Below are positions 27,346-35,736 of a stretch of DNA of 64,000 nucleotides, piece by piece. The stretch spans positions 124,001 to 188,000 of the forward strand of contig VAFM01000002.1 in assembly GCA_005768725.1 (NCBI GenBank). Direction: 5' to 3'. The notes beneath the pieces were generated by a model. It had not been told where the DNA came from, did not search any database, and worked only from the letters and a program-made list of their open reading frames with translations. Both the position numbers and the translations under genes were made by a program. Numbering within the stretch: the stretch's first letter is position 1; every line of letters begins with the position of its first letter. The stretch is from Blastochloris viridis. GTDB taxonomy: Bacteria > Pseudomonadota > Alphaproteobacteria > UBA2136 > UBA6156.

Positions 27346-28866
27346 ATGGCCAACATCGTCCCCCTCGCCAAAGCGACCGAAACCGCACTCACCAACGCCA
27401 ACAACGCGGCAGCTTCCACCGTGCAGGTGCCGCACAGCGTGGCGGCCGAGCAAGCGATTCTCGGCCTCCTTATGGTGAATAACCGCCAGCTCGACGACCT
27501 CGCAGGGGCAATCTTAGCCGAGCACTTCTACGTCCCGCTGCACGCCGCGATTTTCGAGGGCCTGCAAACGCTGGTCAACCGCGGACGGGAGGCCAACCCG
27601 ATTACCCTGCGCGAAATCCTGCGCGGCACACCGTACGACGACGAGCAAACCCTCCTCACCCACCTTACCCAGATGTTTGAAAACGCAGGCCTCGGCGGCG
27701 ACGTCCGCTCGCTGGCCGAGGTCATCCACACCACCTACTTGCAGCGCCAGCTTATTACGCTGGGCGAATCGCTGCGCTCGCAAGCGGGCTCGGCCCACCG
27801 ACCCGACGAAGCGAAAGAAGTGCTCGACGCTGTCAGCGGCGAATTGTTTAAACTGGCGGAATCCGGCTCCGGCAGCAGCAGCGCCAAAAACCTGCGCGAC
27901 CCGCTCATCGAGGTCATCAAACGCGCCGAGCAGGCCCGCAAGGACGGCGGCGGCGTTTCGGGCGTCTCCACCGGCTTCATCGACATCGACCACCTGCTGG
28001 GCGGCCTCCACAAGTCCGACCTCATCATTCTCGCCGCCCGCCCCTCCATGGGGAAAACCTCCTTCGCCATCAACGTCGCACAAAACGCCGCCACGCGCAT
28101 GCTCACCGGCGGCGCCAACGGTGCCGCGGTCGGCGTCTTCAGTCTAGAAATGTCCGCCGACCAGCTCGCAGCCCGTATGCTGTCCTCGGCCGCAGGCATT
28201 TCGTCGCACCAACTGACCAACGGCCACCTGTCCGACGCCGATTTCCGCCGCTTAAGCGAAGCCGCGGGCCAGCTCGCCGAACTGCCGATGTACATCGACG
28301 ACACGCCGCAACTCTCGGTCAACGCCCTGCGCGCCCGCGCCCGCCGCATGAAGCGCCTCTACGGCATCGGCCTGCTGGTGGTCGATTATTTGCAGCTTAT
28401 GTCGGGCAGCAAGGCCAGCAGCGCCGACAACCGCGTGCAAGAGGTCTCCGAAATCTCGCAAGGTCTCAAAACCATCGCGCGGGAACTCAACGTGCCGGTC
28501 ATCGCCCTCTCGCAGCTTTCGCGTTCAGTCGAAAACCGCGACAACAAACGCCCGCAACTGTCCGACCTGCGTGAATCCGGCTCGATTGAGCAGGACGCCG
28601 ACCTTGTGGTGTTCCTCTACCGCGAAGACTACTACCTCTCGCGCCAGTTGGGCGCCGAGGAAGGCATGGACGAGAAGACCATGAAACTGAAGGAAAAGCT
28701 GGAACAAGTCCGCGGCCGTGCCGAGGTGCTGTTCAGCAAAAACCGTAAGGGCCCCACAGGCGTGGTCACACTCATGTTCCATGGCGAAACCACCACCTTC
28801 CACAACATGGCCCCGCAACACTACAACGTCGGCGGCCCCGACGGCCCTCCCCCCTTCGATACCTAA
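27346..28866 (+). CDS. dnaB: Replicative DNA helicase DnaB
   Basis: A 506-residue hexameric fork helicase. The N-terminal domain starts VPHSVAAEQAILGLLMVNN near residue 27; the RecA-like C-terminal domain has Walker A ARPSMGKTS near 230, Walker B LLVVDYLQLMSG near 345, and SDLRESGSIEQDADLVVFL. No intein is present. No clear ribosome-binding site precedes the ATG; a TATAGT only 8-10 nt upstream suggests a very short or absent leader. It follows rplI by 1 kb, as in related genomes, with dut just after. Confidence 0.96.
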   Translation: MANIVPLAKATETALTNANNAAASTVQVPHSVAAEQAILGLLMVNNRQLDDLAGAILAEHFYVPLHAAIFEGLQTLVNRGREANPITLREILRGTPYDDEQTLLTHLTQMFENAGLGGDVRSLAEVIHTTYLQRQLITLGESLRSQAGSAHRPDEAKEVLDAVSGELFKLAESGSGSSSAKNLRDPLIEVIKRAEQARKDGGGVSGVSTGFIDIDHLLGGLHKSDLIILAARPSMGKTSFAINVAQNAATRMLTGGANGAAVGVFSLEMSADQLAARMLSSAAGISSHQLTNGHLSDADFRRLSEAAGQLAELPMYIDDTPQLSVNALRARARRMKRLYGIGLLVVDYLQLMSGSKASSADNRVQEVSEISQGLKTIARELNVPVIALSQLSRSVENRDNKRPQLSDLRESGSIEQDADLVVFLYREDYYLSRQLGAEEGMDEKTMKLKEKLEQVRGRAEVLFSKNRKGPTGVVTLMFHGETTTFHNMAPQHYNVGGPDGPPPFDT

Positions 28867-28881
28867 CGAAAGCCCATTACC

Positions 28882-29322
28882 ATGACCACCATGAACGTCA
28901 AACTCACCGGCACCACTCCCGCCCCCGCCTACGCCAAACAGGGTGACGCCGCCTTCGACCTCTTCCTGAATATCGAGGAAAGCCTCACGCTCCAGCCAGA
29001 CCAAACGGTGAAGGTCGGCTGCGGCATCGCCATGGAAATCCCTGAGGGCCACTTCGGCATGGTCGTGCCGCGCAGCAGCCTGTCCAAGCGCAACCTGCTG
29101 CTGGCCAATACGGTCGGTATTATCGACAGCGGTTACCGGGGCGAAATCATGGCGGTCATCCGTAACGTCGGCACCACGCCGGAAGTGCTGAATCCGCAAG
29201 ACCGCCTGTTCCAAATGGCCATCATCCCCTTCACCCAAGTAATATTCCATCCGGTAGACGAACTCTCCGAAACCGCCCGCGGCGAAGGCGGCTTCGGCAG
29301 CACCGACACCAAGGCCGCCTAA
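28882..29322 (+). CDS. dut: dUTP diphosphatase
   Basis: A 146-residue trimeric dUTPase that hydrolyses dUTP to dUMP and keeps uracil out of DNA. The five motifs are all present: GDAAFDLF (21-28), PRSSLS (63-68), GIIDSGYRGE (79-88, with the catalytic D82), QDRLFQMAI (106-114) and GEGGFGSTD (134-142). It lies 15 bp after dnaB, probably co-transcribed. ATG codons at positions 1 and 4 are both possible starts. Confidence 0.97.
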   Translation: MTTMNVKLTGTTPAPAYAKQGDAAFDLFLNIEESLTLQPDQTVKVGCGIAMEIPEGHFGMVVPRSSLSKRNLLLANTVGIIDSGYRGEIMAVIRNVGTTPEVLNPQDRLFQMAIIPFTQVIFHPVDELSETARGEGGFGSTDTKAA

Positions 29323-29333
29323 TCCCTCAAAAC

Positions 29334-29359
29334 AAAAAACCTCCCAACCGGGAGGCTTT
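29334..29359 (+). terminator. Terminator after dut
   Basis: CCTCCC-AACC-GGGAGG flanked by an A-run and a short T-run. Confidence 0.75.
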
Positions 29360-29378
29360 GTATTTGCCGAAAAACCCG

Positions 29379-29510
29379 TCGCGCAGCGACGTTGCCCCCG
29401 CGCGCCAGGCAGAAATGGTCATCCAAGTGCTTTTTGGCGGGGCGCCGTGTACAAAGATGAAGGTACATAAGCCACGCCAAAAAGTGCTTGGGGGCCATTT
29501 CCGCCGGCGC
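29379..29510. repeat. Long hairpin repeat, family A, copy 2
   Basis: Matches copy 1 at 11939-12066 in the leader GCGACGTTGCCCCC, the apical GCGCCG-TGTAC and GTACA, and the overall shape. The arms are 29408-29443 and 29471-29505; AAATGG/CCATTT, CCAAG/CTTGG and CTTTTTGGCG/CGCCAAAAAG pair. TGTAC is at 29448-29452 and GTACA at 29463-29467. Stem bases differ from copy 1 but remain complementary, including GCATGGC versus GGCGGGGC. It lies between convergent dut and a beta-barrel gene. Confidence 0.85.
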
Positions 29511-29523
29511 CTTTCCAGCAAAT

Positions 29524-29548
29524 AAAAAGGAGCCATCAGGCTCCTTTT
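29524..29548 (-). terminator. Terminator of the first beta-barrel gene
   Basis: AAAAAGGAGCC-ATCA-GGCTCCTTTT, symmetric, just after the gene at 29563-30120 on the minus strand. Confidence 0.82.
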
Positions 29549-29562
29549 CATTTGCTAACTCC

Positions 29563-30120
29563 TTAGAAAGAGTAGCGGACGCCTGCGAGAGCGCTGTGGC
29601 TCTGGTAACGGGTGTCGGCAGCCTTGGTGGTGCCCAGGTAACGGTATTCACCGGTCAGGGTCCAGCACGGGTTCAGTTCGTAACCAACACCGGCAACACC
29701 TTGGTAGGCCAGGGTGTCTTCGCTGGCGCTGTCAACACCGGCGGTGTCGCTGCTGTAGCGAACCTTACCGTAACCGATACCGGCACCTACGTACGGGGTG
29801 AAGCGGCTGGCGTTCTTGAAGTCGTAGTAACCGTTAACCAAAGCACCGGAGAACTTGGTCTTGCCGTCAAAGCCGGTTACGTCAGCGTCGGACTGCTCGT
29901 AGATACCTTCGAGTTCAGCGCGCATGTTGCCCATTTTCTTACCAACGAAGGCGCCGCCGGTGAAACCGGTGTCGTATTCAACGTCGAAAGATTGGTTTTG
30001 AGCTTGGGTAGCACCAGCCTTAACACCAGCGTAAACGCCATCGCGGCTCCAACCTTCGGCGTTACCGGTTACGATTACGGCACCAGCAAGAGCCAGAGTC
30101 ATTACAGAAGTACGGATCAT
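29563..30120 (-). CDS. Outer-membrane beta-barrel protein
   Basis: A 185-residue exported protein with signal peptide MIRTSVMTLALAGAVIVTG and an eight-strand-type barrel pattern (YAGVKAGA, FVGKKMGNM, YVGAGIGYGK, GVGYELN). It ends AGVRYSF with a terminal phenylalanine. This is the small OmpA-like/porin-type barrel family of alphaproteobacteria. The ATG at 30120 is chosen for the signal peptide and AGGA 9 nt upstream. It is a paralogue of the next gene upstream; both share LNPxWxLTxEYRYLG. Confidence 0.85.
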   Translation of the reverse strand: MIRTSVMTLALAGAVIVTGNAEGWSRDGVYAGVKAGATQAQNQSFDVEYDTGFTGGAFVGKKMGNMRAELEGIYEQSDADVTGFDGKTKFSGALVNGYYDFKNASRFTPYVGAGIGYGKVRYSSDTAGVDSASEDTLAYQGVAGVGYELNPCWTLTGEYRYLGTTKAADTRYQSHSALAGVRYSF

Positions 30121-30302
30121 TTCTTTATTCCTACAATAGGTTTGTTTTGTCAGAGGCACCGCCAGTGGAGGCGCTACTTCACAAACCATAATCCAATTTT
30201 CACCGGATAGTTCCTAAAATCTGCAATCTTTTGTCAAATAATTGCACACCCATGCGTCATAGCCGCCACAGAAGCGCCTTTTCTCAATGATATGCACAAC
30301 AT

Positions 30303-30346
30303 AAAACCGCCCTCCTACCATATTGACCATGGTAGGAGGGCGGTTT
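30303..30346 (-). terminator. Strong terminator
   Basis: ACCGCCCTCCTACC pairs perfectly with GGTAGGAGGGCGGT; on the minus strand a T-run follows. It ends the second beta-barrel gene. Confidence 0.85.
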
Positions 30347-30356
30347 CCAGCACCAC

Positions 30357-31028
30357 TTAGAAGGTGTAGCGGGCACCGATCAGCACGTTGTTGCTATCGT
30401 AGCTGACCTTGGTCGTACCGCCGCCGGCCGTAGTCACCTTGGAGTCATTCGCACCCAGGTAACGGTATTCAGCGGTCAGAGACCAATGCGGATTCAGGTC
30501 GTAGCTCACACCGGCCATACCTTGGTAGGCAAATACGTCATCCTTGTCGTCCAGTACGGTCACGCCACCGGCGGTAAAGTTCTCAAAGTTGACACGGGCA
30601 TAACCTGCACCACCACCGATGTACGGCTTAAGGCCCATGTGCTCGCCCAGATCAATATAGACGTTACCCATCGCACCGCTCAGGGTGGTCTTGCCACCGC
30701 CGCCAATACCAGTACCGCCAATGCTGTGGGCCTTCACGTCACTCTCCTGACGAATGCCTTCCAGTTCGTAACGCATGATACCGCTCTTCACACCAAGGGC
30801 TGCGGTACCGATCAGACCGTCATCCAGCTTGGTTTCCACAATACCGGCGCCGCCACCCGGAGTACTGTAAGAGTAGTCATCCAGCCATGCAGCACCACCC
30901 TTGATGCTGCCGTACATACCGTCTTTAGGCATCCAGCCATCGGCCTTCGCAGGCGCAACAACAGCCACACTTGCGGCACCGGCCAGCGCAACGGCAGCCA
31001 CAGAATACATAGAACTAGAACGACTCAT
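30357..31028 (-). CDS. Outer-membrane beta-barrel protein (paralogue)
   Basis: A 223-residue exported protein with signal peptide MSRSSSMYSVAAVALAGAA, cleavage near AKA. The mature part repeats short strands with turns (YGSIKGGAAWL, YIGGGAGYARVNF, YQGMAGVSYDLNP) and ends LIGARYTF, a BAM-recognition C-terminus. It is clearly related to the adjacent 185-residue barrel and is probably a tandem duplicate that has since diverged. The start at 31028 is the only one that begins with a signal peptide. Confidence 0.85.
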   Translation of the reverse strand: MSRSSSMYSVAAVALAGAASVAVVAPAKADGWMPKDGMYGSIKGGAAWLDDYSYSTPGGGAGIVETKLDDGLIGTAALGVKSGIMRYELEGIRQESDVKAHSIGGTGIGGGGKTTLSGAMGNVYIDLGEHMGLKPYIGGGAGYARVNFENFTAGGVTVLDDKDDVFAYQGMAGVSYDLNPHWSLTAEYRYLGANDSKVTTAGGGTTKVSYDSNNVLIGARYTF

Positions 31029-31148
31029 AATACTTACTTTCTCCCTACACATATAAATAGTTATGTGAAGGAGATGGTGAACCAGCGCCTTCACTGCATA
31101 CCCAAACGGGCGGCCACAGCCAAGGTTCCCTGGTTCCCTCAAAAATCC

Positions 31149-31174
31149 AAAAAAAACCTGCCGGGGCAGGTTTC
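31149..31174 (-). terminator. Terminator of rlmE
   Basis: AACCTGCC and GGCAGGTTT around a short loop; on the minus strand a long T-run follows. Confidence 0.78.
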
Positions 31175-31190
31175 TGAAATGCACCATCTC

Positions 31191-31844
31191 TTATTTCCGG
31201 TTCACACACACCAGAAAAATCTCACGGCTCTCGGCGCGGCTGCTTTCGGGCTTGAAGAGCTGCACGCGCTCAAACAGCGTCGCCATCTTCTTCTTGGCTT
31301 CAGCTTCATAACCGTTCATGAACAGCTTGGTGCAAAAGCTGCCGCCCTTGCGCAGGTGGTTAATGGCAAAGTCCACCGCAAGCTCACTCAACGCCTGAGT
31401 GCGCAGGCCGTCGGTCTCCTTGTGACCCACGGTGTTGGCCGCCATATCGCAGAGAACGAGGTCCACATACTCGCTCTTCATGGCCTCTTTCACCTTCTCA
31501 TAGCCCTGCTCGGTGGTAAAATCGTCCTGAATGAATGTCACACCGGCCATCGGGTCGCATTCCAGCAGATCAATGCCGACCACACGGCAATTGCGGCTGG
31601 CCGCGATCTGGCACCAGCTGCCCGGTGCGCAGCCAAGGTCCACCACACTCTGCCCTTGCTTCAGAATATGAAATTTCTCATCAATCTCCAGCAGCTTATA
31701 GGCTGCGCGGGCGCGGAACCCCTCCGCCTGAGCCTTGGCGACATAGGGGTCACGCAATTGGCGCTGCACCCAAGCCTTGCTGCTCTTGCTGAGCGATTTC
31801 TTCCTAACCTTTAGGCTTTCGGGCGTTTTTTGAATCATAAGCAT
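31191..31844 (-). CDS. rlmE: 23S rRNA (uridine-2'-O) methyltransferase RlmE
   Basis: A 217-residue FtsJ/RrmJ-family enzyme that methylates U2552-type 23S rRNA. The SAM site is VVDLGCAPGSW (68-77). The catalytic K-D-K-E set is visible: K50 (AAYKLLEID), D133 (LCDMAAN), K173 (FCTKLF) and E208 (SREIFLV). Starts at residue 1 or 3 are both ATG. The gene is divergent from rnhA with only 14 bp between start codons. Confidence 0.94.
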   Translation of the reverse strand: MLMIQKTPESLKVRKKSLSKSSKAWVQRQLRDPYVAKAQAEGFRARAAYKLLEIDEKFHILKQGQSVVDLGCAPGSWCQIAASRNCRVVGIDLLECDPMAGVTFIQDDFTTEQGYEKVKEAMKSEYVDLVLCDMAANTVGHKETDGLRTQALSELAVDFAINHLRKGGSFCTKLFMNGYEAEAKKKMATLFERVQLFKPESSRAESREIFLVCVNRK

Positions 31845-31858
31845 GATATAGACGAAGC

Positions 31859-32329
31859 ATGACTGAAAAACCAGCCCTTACCGCCACTGATACACCAACT
31901 GTTCATATATTTACCGATGGCGCCTGCTCCGGCAATCCCGGCCCGGGCGGCTGGGGCGCGCTTATCCGCTTCGGCAAGATCGAGAAAGAACTCTCCGGCG
32001 GCGCCCCCAATACCACCAACAACCGTATGGAATTGACCGCGGCCATCGAAGCCCTCAAAGCCCTCACCAAATCCTGTAAGGTGAAACTACACACCGACAG
32101 CCAATACGTTATCAAAGGTATCACCGAGTGGATGCCGGGCTGGAAACGCAAGGGCTGGAAGAACAGTCAGGGCAAGCCGGTCGAGAACCGCGAGTACTGG
32201 GAGCAGCTCGACGCCGCCGCCAAACCGCACCATATCGACTGGATCTGGGTCAAGGGCCACGCCGGCCACGCCGAGAACGAACGTGTCGATAAACTCGCGG
32301 TGGCCGAGTCACTTAAGTTCAAGTCCTAA
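31859..32329 (+). CDS. rnhA: Ribonuclease HI
   Basis: A 156-residue enzyme that cuts RNA in RNA-DNA hybrids. The acidic active site is D20 (IFTDGACSGNPG), E58 (RMELTAAIEAL), D80 (LHTDSQYV) and D144 (ERVDKLA), with the helper H134 in KGHAGH. The basic handle WMPGWKRKGWK is present. It is of normal length. The promoter must lie inside or very close to the divergent rlmE, because the two starts are 14 bp apart. Confidence 0.97.
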   Translation: MTEKPALTATDTPTVHIFTDGACSGNPGPGGWGALIRFGKIEKELSGGAPNTTNNRMELTAAIEALKALTKSCKVKLHTDSQYVIKGITEWMPGWKRKGWKNSQGKPVENREYWEQLDAAAKPHHIDWIWVKGHAGHAENERVDKLAVAESLKFKS

Positions 32330-32425
32330 ACAAGCATCTCATCCGCCAAAACCGAGGCGTGGCAAAAGTTCCCCGCTGCGGTGCAAAATATCGCCATTGA
32401 CACACCGCCCCCGCCGTCCCACCCT

Positions 32426-33043
32426 ATGGCCATGAGCATTGTTACCGAAGAAGGCGTCATTACCAACCTGCGTAACCACCTGCTGGTGGCTACGGCAGAG
32501 ATGAACGGCACGTTCTTTGAACGTGCGGTCATCTATATCGCCAATCAGGGCGAAGAAGGCTCCATGGGCTTTGTCATCAACCAGCCGCTACCGCGCGTCA
32601 ACTTTACCGACATCGCCAAAAGCATGGGGATCGAAGACATCCTTGCCGCAGGCCGCGAAAGCCCGATCACCACGCGCTCGCTGCCGATCATCTACCGCGG
32701 TGGCCCGGTCGAGAACACCCGCGGCTTCGTGCTCCACACGCCGGATTACAGCCTGAAATCCACGATCGATCTCACGCCAGAGATTTCACTCTCAGCGCAA
32801 TCCGATATCGTCACCGACATGGCACGCGGCCACGGCCCCAGCCATGCCAACTTCTGCTTGGGCTACGCGGGGTGGAACCACGGCCAACTGGAACAGGAAC
32901 TGCACAGCAACAGCTGGCTTATCACGCCCGCCACACCCGAGATTCTCTTCCACGTCCCGCCCGCCGAACGCTACAACGCCGCCACCGAAATGCTGGGCCT
33001 GAACACGCTCAACTTCAGCACCCAAACCATGGGCCTAGCCTAA
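32426..33043 (+). CDS. UPF0301 (YqgE/AlgH) family protein
   Basis: A protein of 205 residues of the YqgE/AlgH family, function not settled. The conserved opening is NHLLVATAEMNGTFFERAVI, followed by GSMGFVINQPL and the middle YRGGPVE, then FCLGYAGW and a C-terminal NSWL segment. The frame extends upstream to a GTG at 32381; neither start has a clear ribosome-binding site. The ATG at 32426 gives the usual family length. It lies 96 bp after rnhA on the same strand. Confidence 0.85.
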   Translation: MAMSIVTEEGVITNLRNHLLVATAEMNGTFFERAVIYIANQGEEGSMGFVINQPLPRVNFTDIAKSMGIEDILAAGRESPITTRSLPIIYRGGPVENTRGFVLHTPDYSLKSTIDLTPEISLSAQSDIVTDMARGHGPSHANFCLGYAGWNHGQLEQELHSNSWLITPATPEILFHVPPAERYNAATEMLGLNTLNFSTQTMGLA

Positions 33044-33054
33044 ACCTAATCTCA

Positions 33055-33081
33055 AAGAAAGCCCCATAGGGGGCTTTTTTA
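33055..33081. terminator. Bidirectional terminator
   Basis: AAAGCCCC-ATA-GGGGCTTTTTT between convergent yqgE-type and GT39 genes. Confidence 0.82.
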
Positions 33082-34659
33082 ATAAGTAACTCCACGCGAA
33101 GCCAATGTTCGGGAACCCCAGCAAATCCACATATTAAGTCTCCGCACTTCAATCCCATATTCCTCAACCCCCAATGTATGCCACGGCGTACAGGTCATAA
33201 ACAGGCCACGCACTTTTTCCGGCAGAACGGGCTTTTCGCTCACATACACCACCAACCGGTTCTGCAACGCAGGCATCGGCCACAGGTCGTATTGGTTCAG
33301 ACGCTTGTCTTCGGCATTCATATAGGCAAACTCAGGGTTACCCAGCGTATGGAACATCAGCGGCGCCAGCGTCTGGTACCGGCTGCTCAGCACCAGCGGG
33401 TTATCCAGCTTATACAGCATCAGCCCCAGCATCCCGCCCATATCGGCCCAGCCACGCAGGTCCTTGGTCGGGTCGTTCTTGGCCTTCAGCGGCAACATAC
33501 CAATATGCCGCGCACGGTAGGTATCCATCAGCATCACGCTCAGCAGGCTGTTCAGCACGATGCCAAAACCCACCATCCACAGTACCCACCACTGCCTGCC
33601 GCGCCCCTGCCCCGCCTTAGCCAGCCAGATGGCCGTTACAACCAGCGCCACCACACTCCCCAGCGCCGGCCAGTTGGCCTGCACCTTAGTCGTAAAACTC
33701 AATACCGCAAACGCAGCCAGAATCGCCGCCGCCACCCACACCAGCCAACGTGTCGCCAAGTCGGCACGCTGTGCACAGCGCGTCAACGCCCACAGTACGA
33801 AGCCGAACACCACCGGCCCCAGCACCAGCGCCTGCCCGCCCACATATTCCGCAAAGGTCGCCAGGCCGCCATGACGCCCGTCATTCGCGCCACCGGCCTG
33901 CCACAGCACGTGACCCAGCCCCACCCAATCATGCTGGATGTTCCAGATCAACACTGGCAACTGAAATGCCAACGCCACCAGCCCACTGACCCAGATCTGC
34001 GGACGCAGCAGCCACTCACGCTTGAACACCAGCAGAAAAATCCCCAGCAGCGGATAAAACGCCGCCGCCGAATACTTCGCCAAACCGGCCAGACCGATAA
34101 GCCCGCCGATGATAAGCCACCTCCCCCAGCACAACGCCTTGTCATCACTTACCGAGAACGCCCGCACCACGCACAGCATCGCGCCCAGCCACAACGGCAG
34201 CAAAATCGCATCGGGGCTCATAATCAACCCACCCCCGGCGATAAGCGGCGCAGTGGTCAATAAAATCCACGCCCACCAGCCGGCCTGGCGCCCGGCCACC
34301 TTGCGCGCAATCGCATAGCCCAGCACGCTCACCGCCGCCTGCCCCAACAGGGCAAAGAGCTTCACACCTAATAAGGTATGCCCAAATACAAACGTAGAAA
34401 CCCCGATAAGCCACGTCGTCAGCGGCGGTTTGGTCAAAAAGCTCCAGTCATTATGGCTAAGCCAACTCCAATACTGGGCTTCATCCGGCGCCAAACCGTA
34501 AGGGTGATAAAACTGCACATACGCCACACGCACCAGCAACACCGCCAGCGTCAGCAACCACACCAACCCCCAGCCTTCGGTCAGGGTGCGCTGCCAGTTC
34601 ACTTGAGCAGCAGCTTCGGTACGTTGCAGGTGGCTTTGTTTTTTATTTGTGCGTATCAT
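33079..34659 (-). CDS. GT39 family membrane glycosyltransferase (ArnT/PMT-like)
   Basis: A 526-residue integral membrane protein with about ten hydrophobic helices. The first periplasmic loop carries LAPDEAQYWSW and FLTKPPLTTWLI, the signature of glycosyltransferase family 39 enzymes that use polyprenyl-phosphate sugars as donors. Such enzymes modify lipid A or other envelope molecules; the donor here is unknown. Its ATG (34659-34657) shares the palindrome CATG with the first possible ATG of the opposite-strand PAP2 gene, so at least one of the two starts may be further inside. Confidence 0.85.
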   Translation of the reverse strand: MIRTNKKQSHLQRTEAAAQVNWQRTLTEGWGLVWLLTLAVLLVRVAYVQFYHPYGLAPDEAQYWSWLSHNDWSFLTKPPLTTWLIGVSTFVFGHTLLGVKLFALLGQAAVSVLGYAIARKVAGRQAGWWAWILLTTAPLIAGGGLIMSPDAILLPLWLGAMLCVVRAFSVSDDKALCWGRWLIIGGLIGLAGLAKYSAAAFYPLLGIFLLVFKREWLLRPQIWVSGLVALAFQLPVLIWNIQHDWVGLGHVLWQAGGANDGRHGGLATFAEYVGGQALVLGPVVFGFVLWALTRCAQRADLATRWLVWVAAAILAAFAVLSFTTKVQANWPALGSVVALVVTAIWLAKAGQGRGRQWWVLWMVGFGIVLNSLLSVMLMDTYRARHIGMLPLKAKNDPTKDLRGWADMGGMLGLMLYKLDNPLVLSSRYQTLAPLMFHTLGNPEFAYMNAEDKRLNQYDLWPMPALQNRLVVYVSEKPVLPEKVRGLFMTCTPWHTLGVEEYGIEVRRLNMWICWGSRTLASRGVTY

Positions 34660-35659
34660 GCCCGCCATGCTGCCCACCCCGTCCCGTCTGGTCAACCCTT
34701 CTGCCCACCAAGCAACCGTTCAAACACCTAAGCAGATGCTCCGCGAGCAAGCGCTCATCTGGGGCCTCTTCGGCGGTGCCGCCCTGCTGCTGGCACTCAC
34801 GGGGCTCGACCATACCCTGGTGCACACCCTGCATATCGACGGCGGCAACACCTTCACCAAACTCCTCCGCCGCTACGGCCCCTACCCGGCCATGATTCTC
34901 GGCTTGGCAGGCCTCATCTGCCTGCTCTGGCCACATCTCTGGCGCAAACGCCCTACTCTCTACCAAACCGCCGCCGTCTTCACCCTCAGCCTCGTGCTCG
35001 GCACCGGGCTATTCAACCAGATTCTCGTCAAAAACCTCGCCGACCGCCCGCGCCCTCGCGATTTTCTGGTCGCCACCACCGATCTCACCGCCGACAGCTT
35101 CCGCGGCAACAGCATGCCATCCGGCCATGCCGCAGTAGGCTTCGTGCTGGCCGCTCCCTTCTTCCCATTGCGCCGCAAGCGCCCGCGTCTGGCCAAAGCC
35201 TTCCTCGCCACGGGCCTGAGCCTGGGCTTTGTGCTCGGCCTCTCGCGTATCATGCTCGGCGCGCATTTCCCGACCGATGTCCTCATCGCCGGCGCCATCG
35301 CTCTCTCCAGCGCCGCCTTGCTCACGCAAACCATGCTCCGCTTCCCGCGCATCCCCGCCTACATCCTCGCGCTGGGCACCCTCGCCACGGCACTGGCGGT
35401 CATTCTGGGCAACTTCTTCTATAACCTGACCCTCACCTACCCGCTCACCGAGCCCTTCCGCAGCATCAGCCTGCCCTGCCAGCCCACAACCATCATTGCC
35501 GAAGGCCCGCCCACCCTCACCGTCATCTTGCACGGCTTCGGCGCCCCCCTCAGCACGCTGGAACTGGTAAAATCAAATGATATCATTAAATTACAAACAC
35601 ACCTCGGCCTCTACCATAGCCTGCGCTGCTCGGCCACCATCAGCCAACCTGCGGAATAA
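34658..35659 (+). CDS. PAP2-family phosphatase
   Basis: A membrane protein with the complete PAP2 phosphatase signature: KNLADRPRP near residue 124, PSGHAAVGF near 153 and SRIMLGAHFPTD near 195. Six hydrophobic helices surround it. PAP2 enzymes remove phosphates from lipids such as undecaprenyl pyrophosphate or lipid A. The first about 26 residues are not membrane-like; a later ATG at 34736 (MLREQALIWG) would free space for promoters. The divergent GT39 neighbour suggests joint work on lipid-linked sugars. The last about 70 residues are a non-membrane tail, which is unusual. Confidence 0.88.
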   Translation: MPAMLPTPSRLVNPSAHQATVQTPKQMLREQALIWGLFGGAALLLALTGLDHTLVHTLHIDGGNTFTKLLRRYGPYPAMILGLAGLICLLWPHLWRKRPTLYQTAAVFTLSLVLGTGLFNQILVKNLADRPRPRDFLVATTDLTADSFRGNSMPSGHAAVGFVLAAPFFPLRRKRPRLAKAFLATGLSLGFVLGLSRIMLGAHFPTDVLIAGAIALSSAALLTQTMLRFPRIPAYILALGTLATALAVILGNFFYNLTLTYPLTEPFRSISLPCQPTTIIAEGPPTLTVILHGFGAPLSTLELVKSNDIIKLQTHLGLYHSLRCSATISQPAE

Positions 35660-35681
35660 GCCCGGATATCCCATTTTCCTA

Positions 35682-35710
35682 TTGACAACCCGCACCCAAA
35701 ACCGTAAATC
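35682..35710 (+). promoter_or_regulatory. Promoter of rpmB
   Basis: TTGACA, exactly 17 nt, TAAATC; the start of rpmB lies 27 nt after, with AAAGAGGA as ribosome-binding site. Confidence 0.7.
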
Positions 35711-35736
35711 GGCCCTAATCAAAGAGGATAAGTGCC

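Noticed and set aside
33178..34263. Plus-strand open frame of 361 codons
   Set aside because: Antisense to the GT39 gene; a shadow frame with no coherent protein features.
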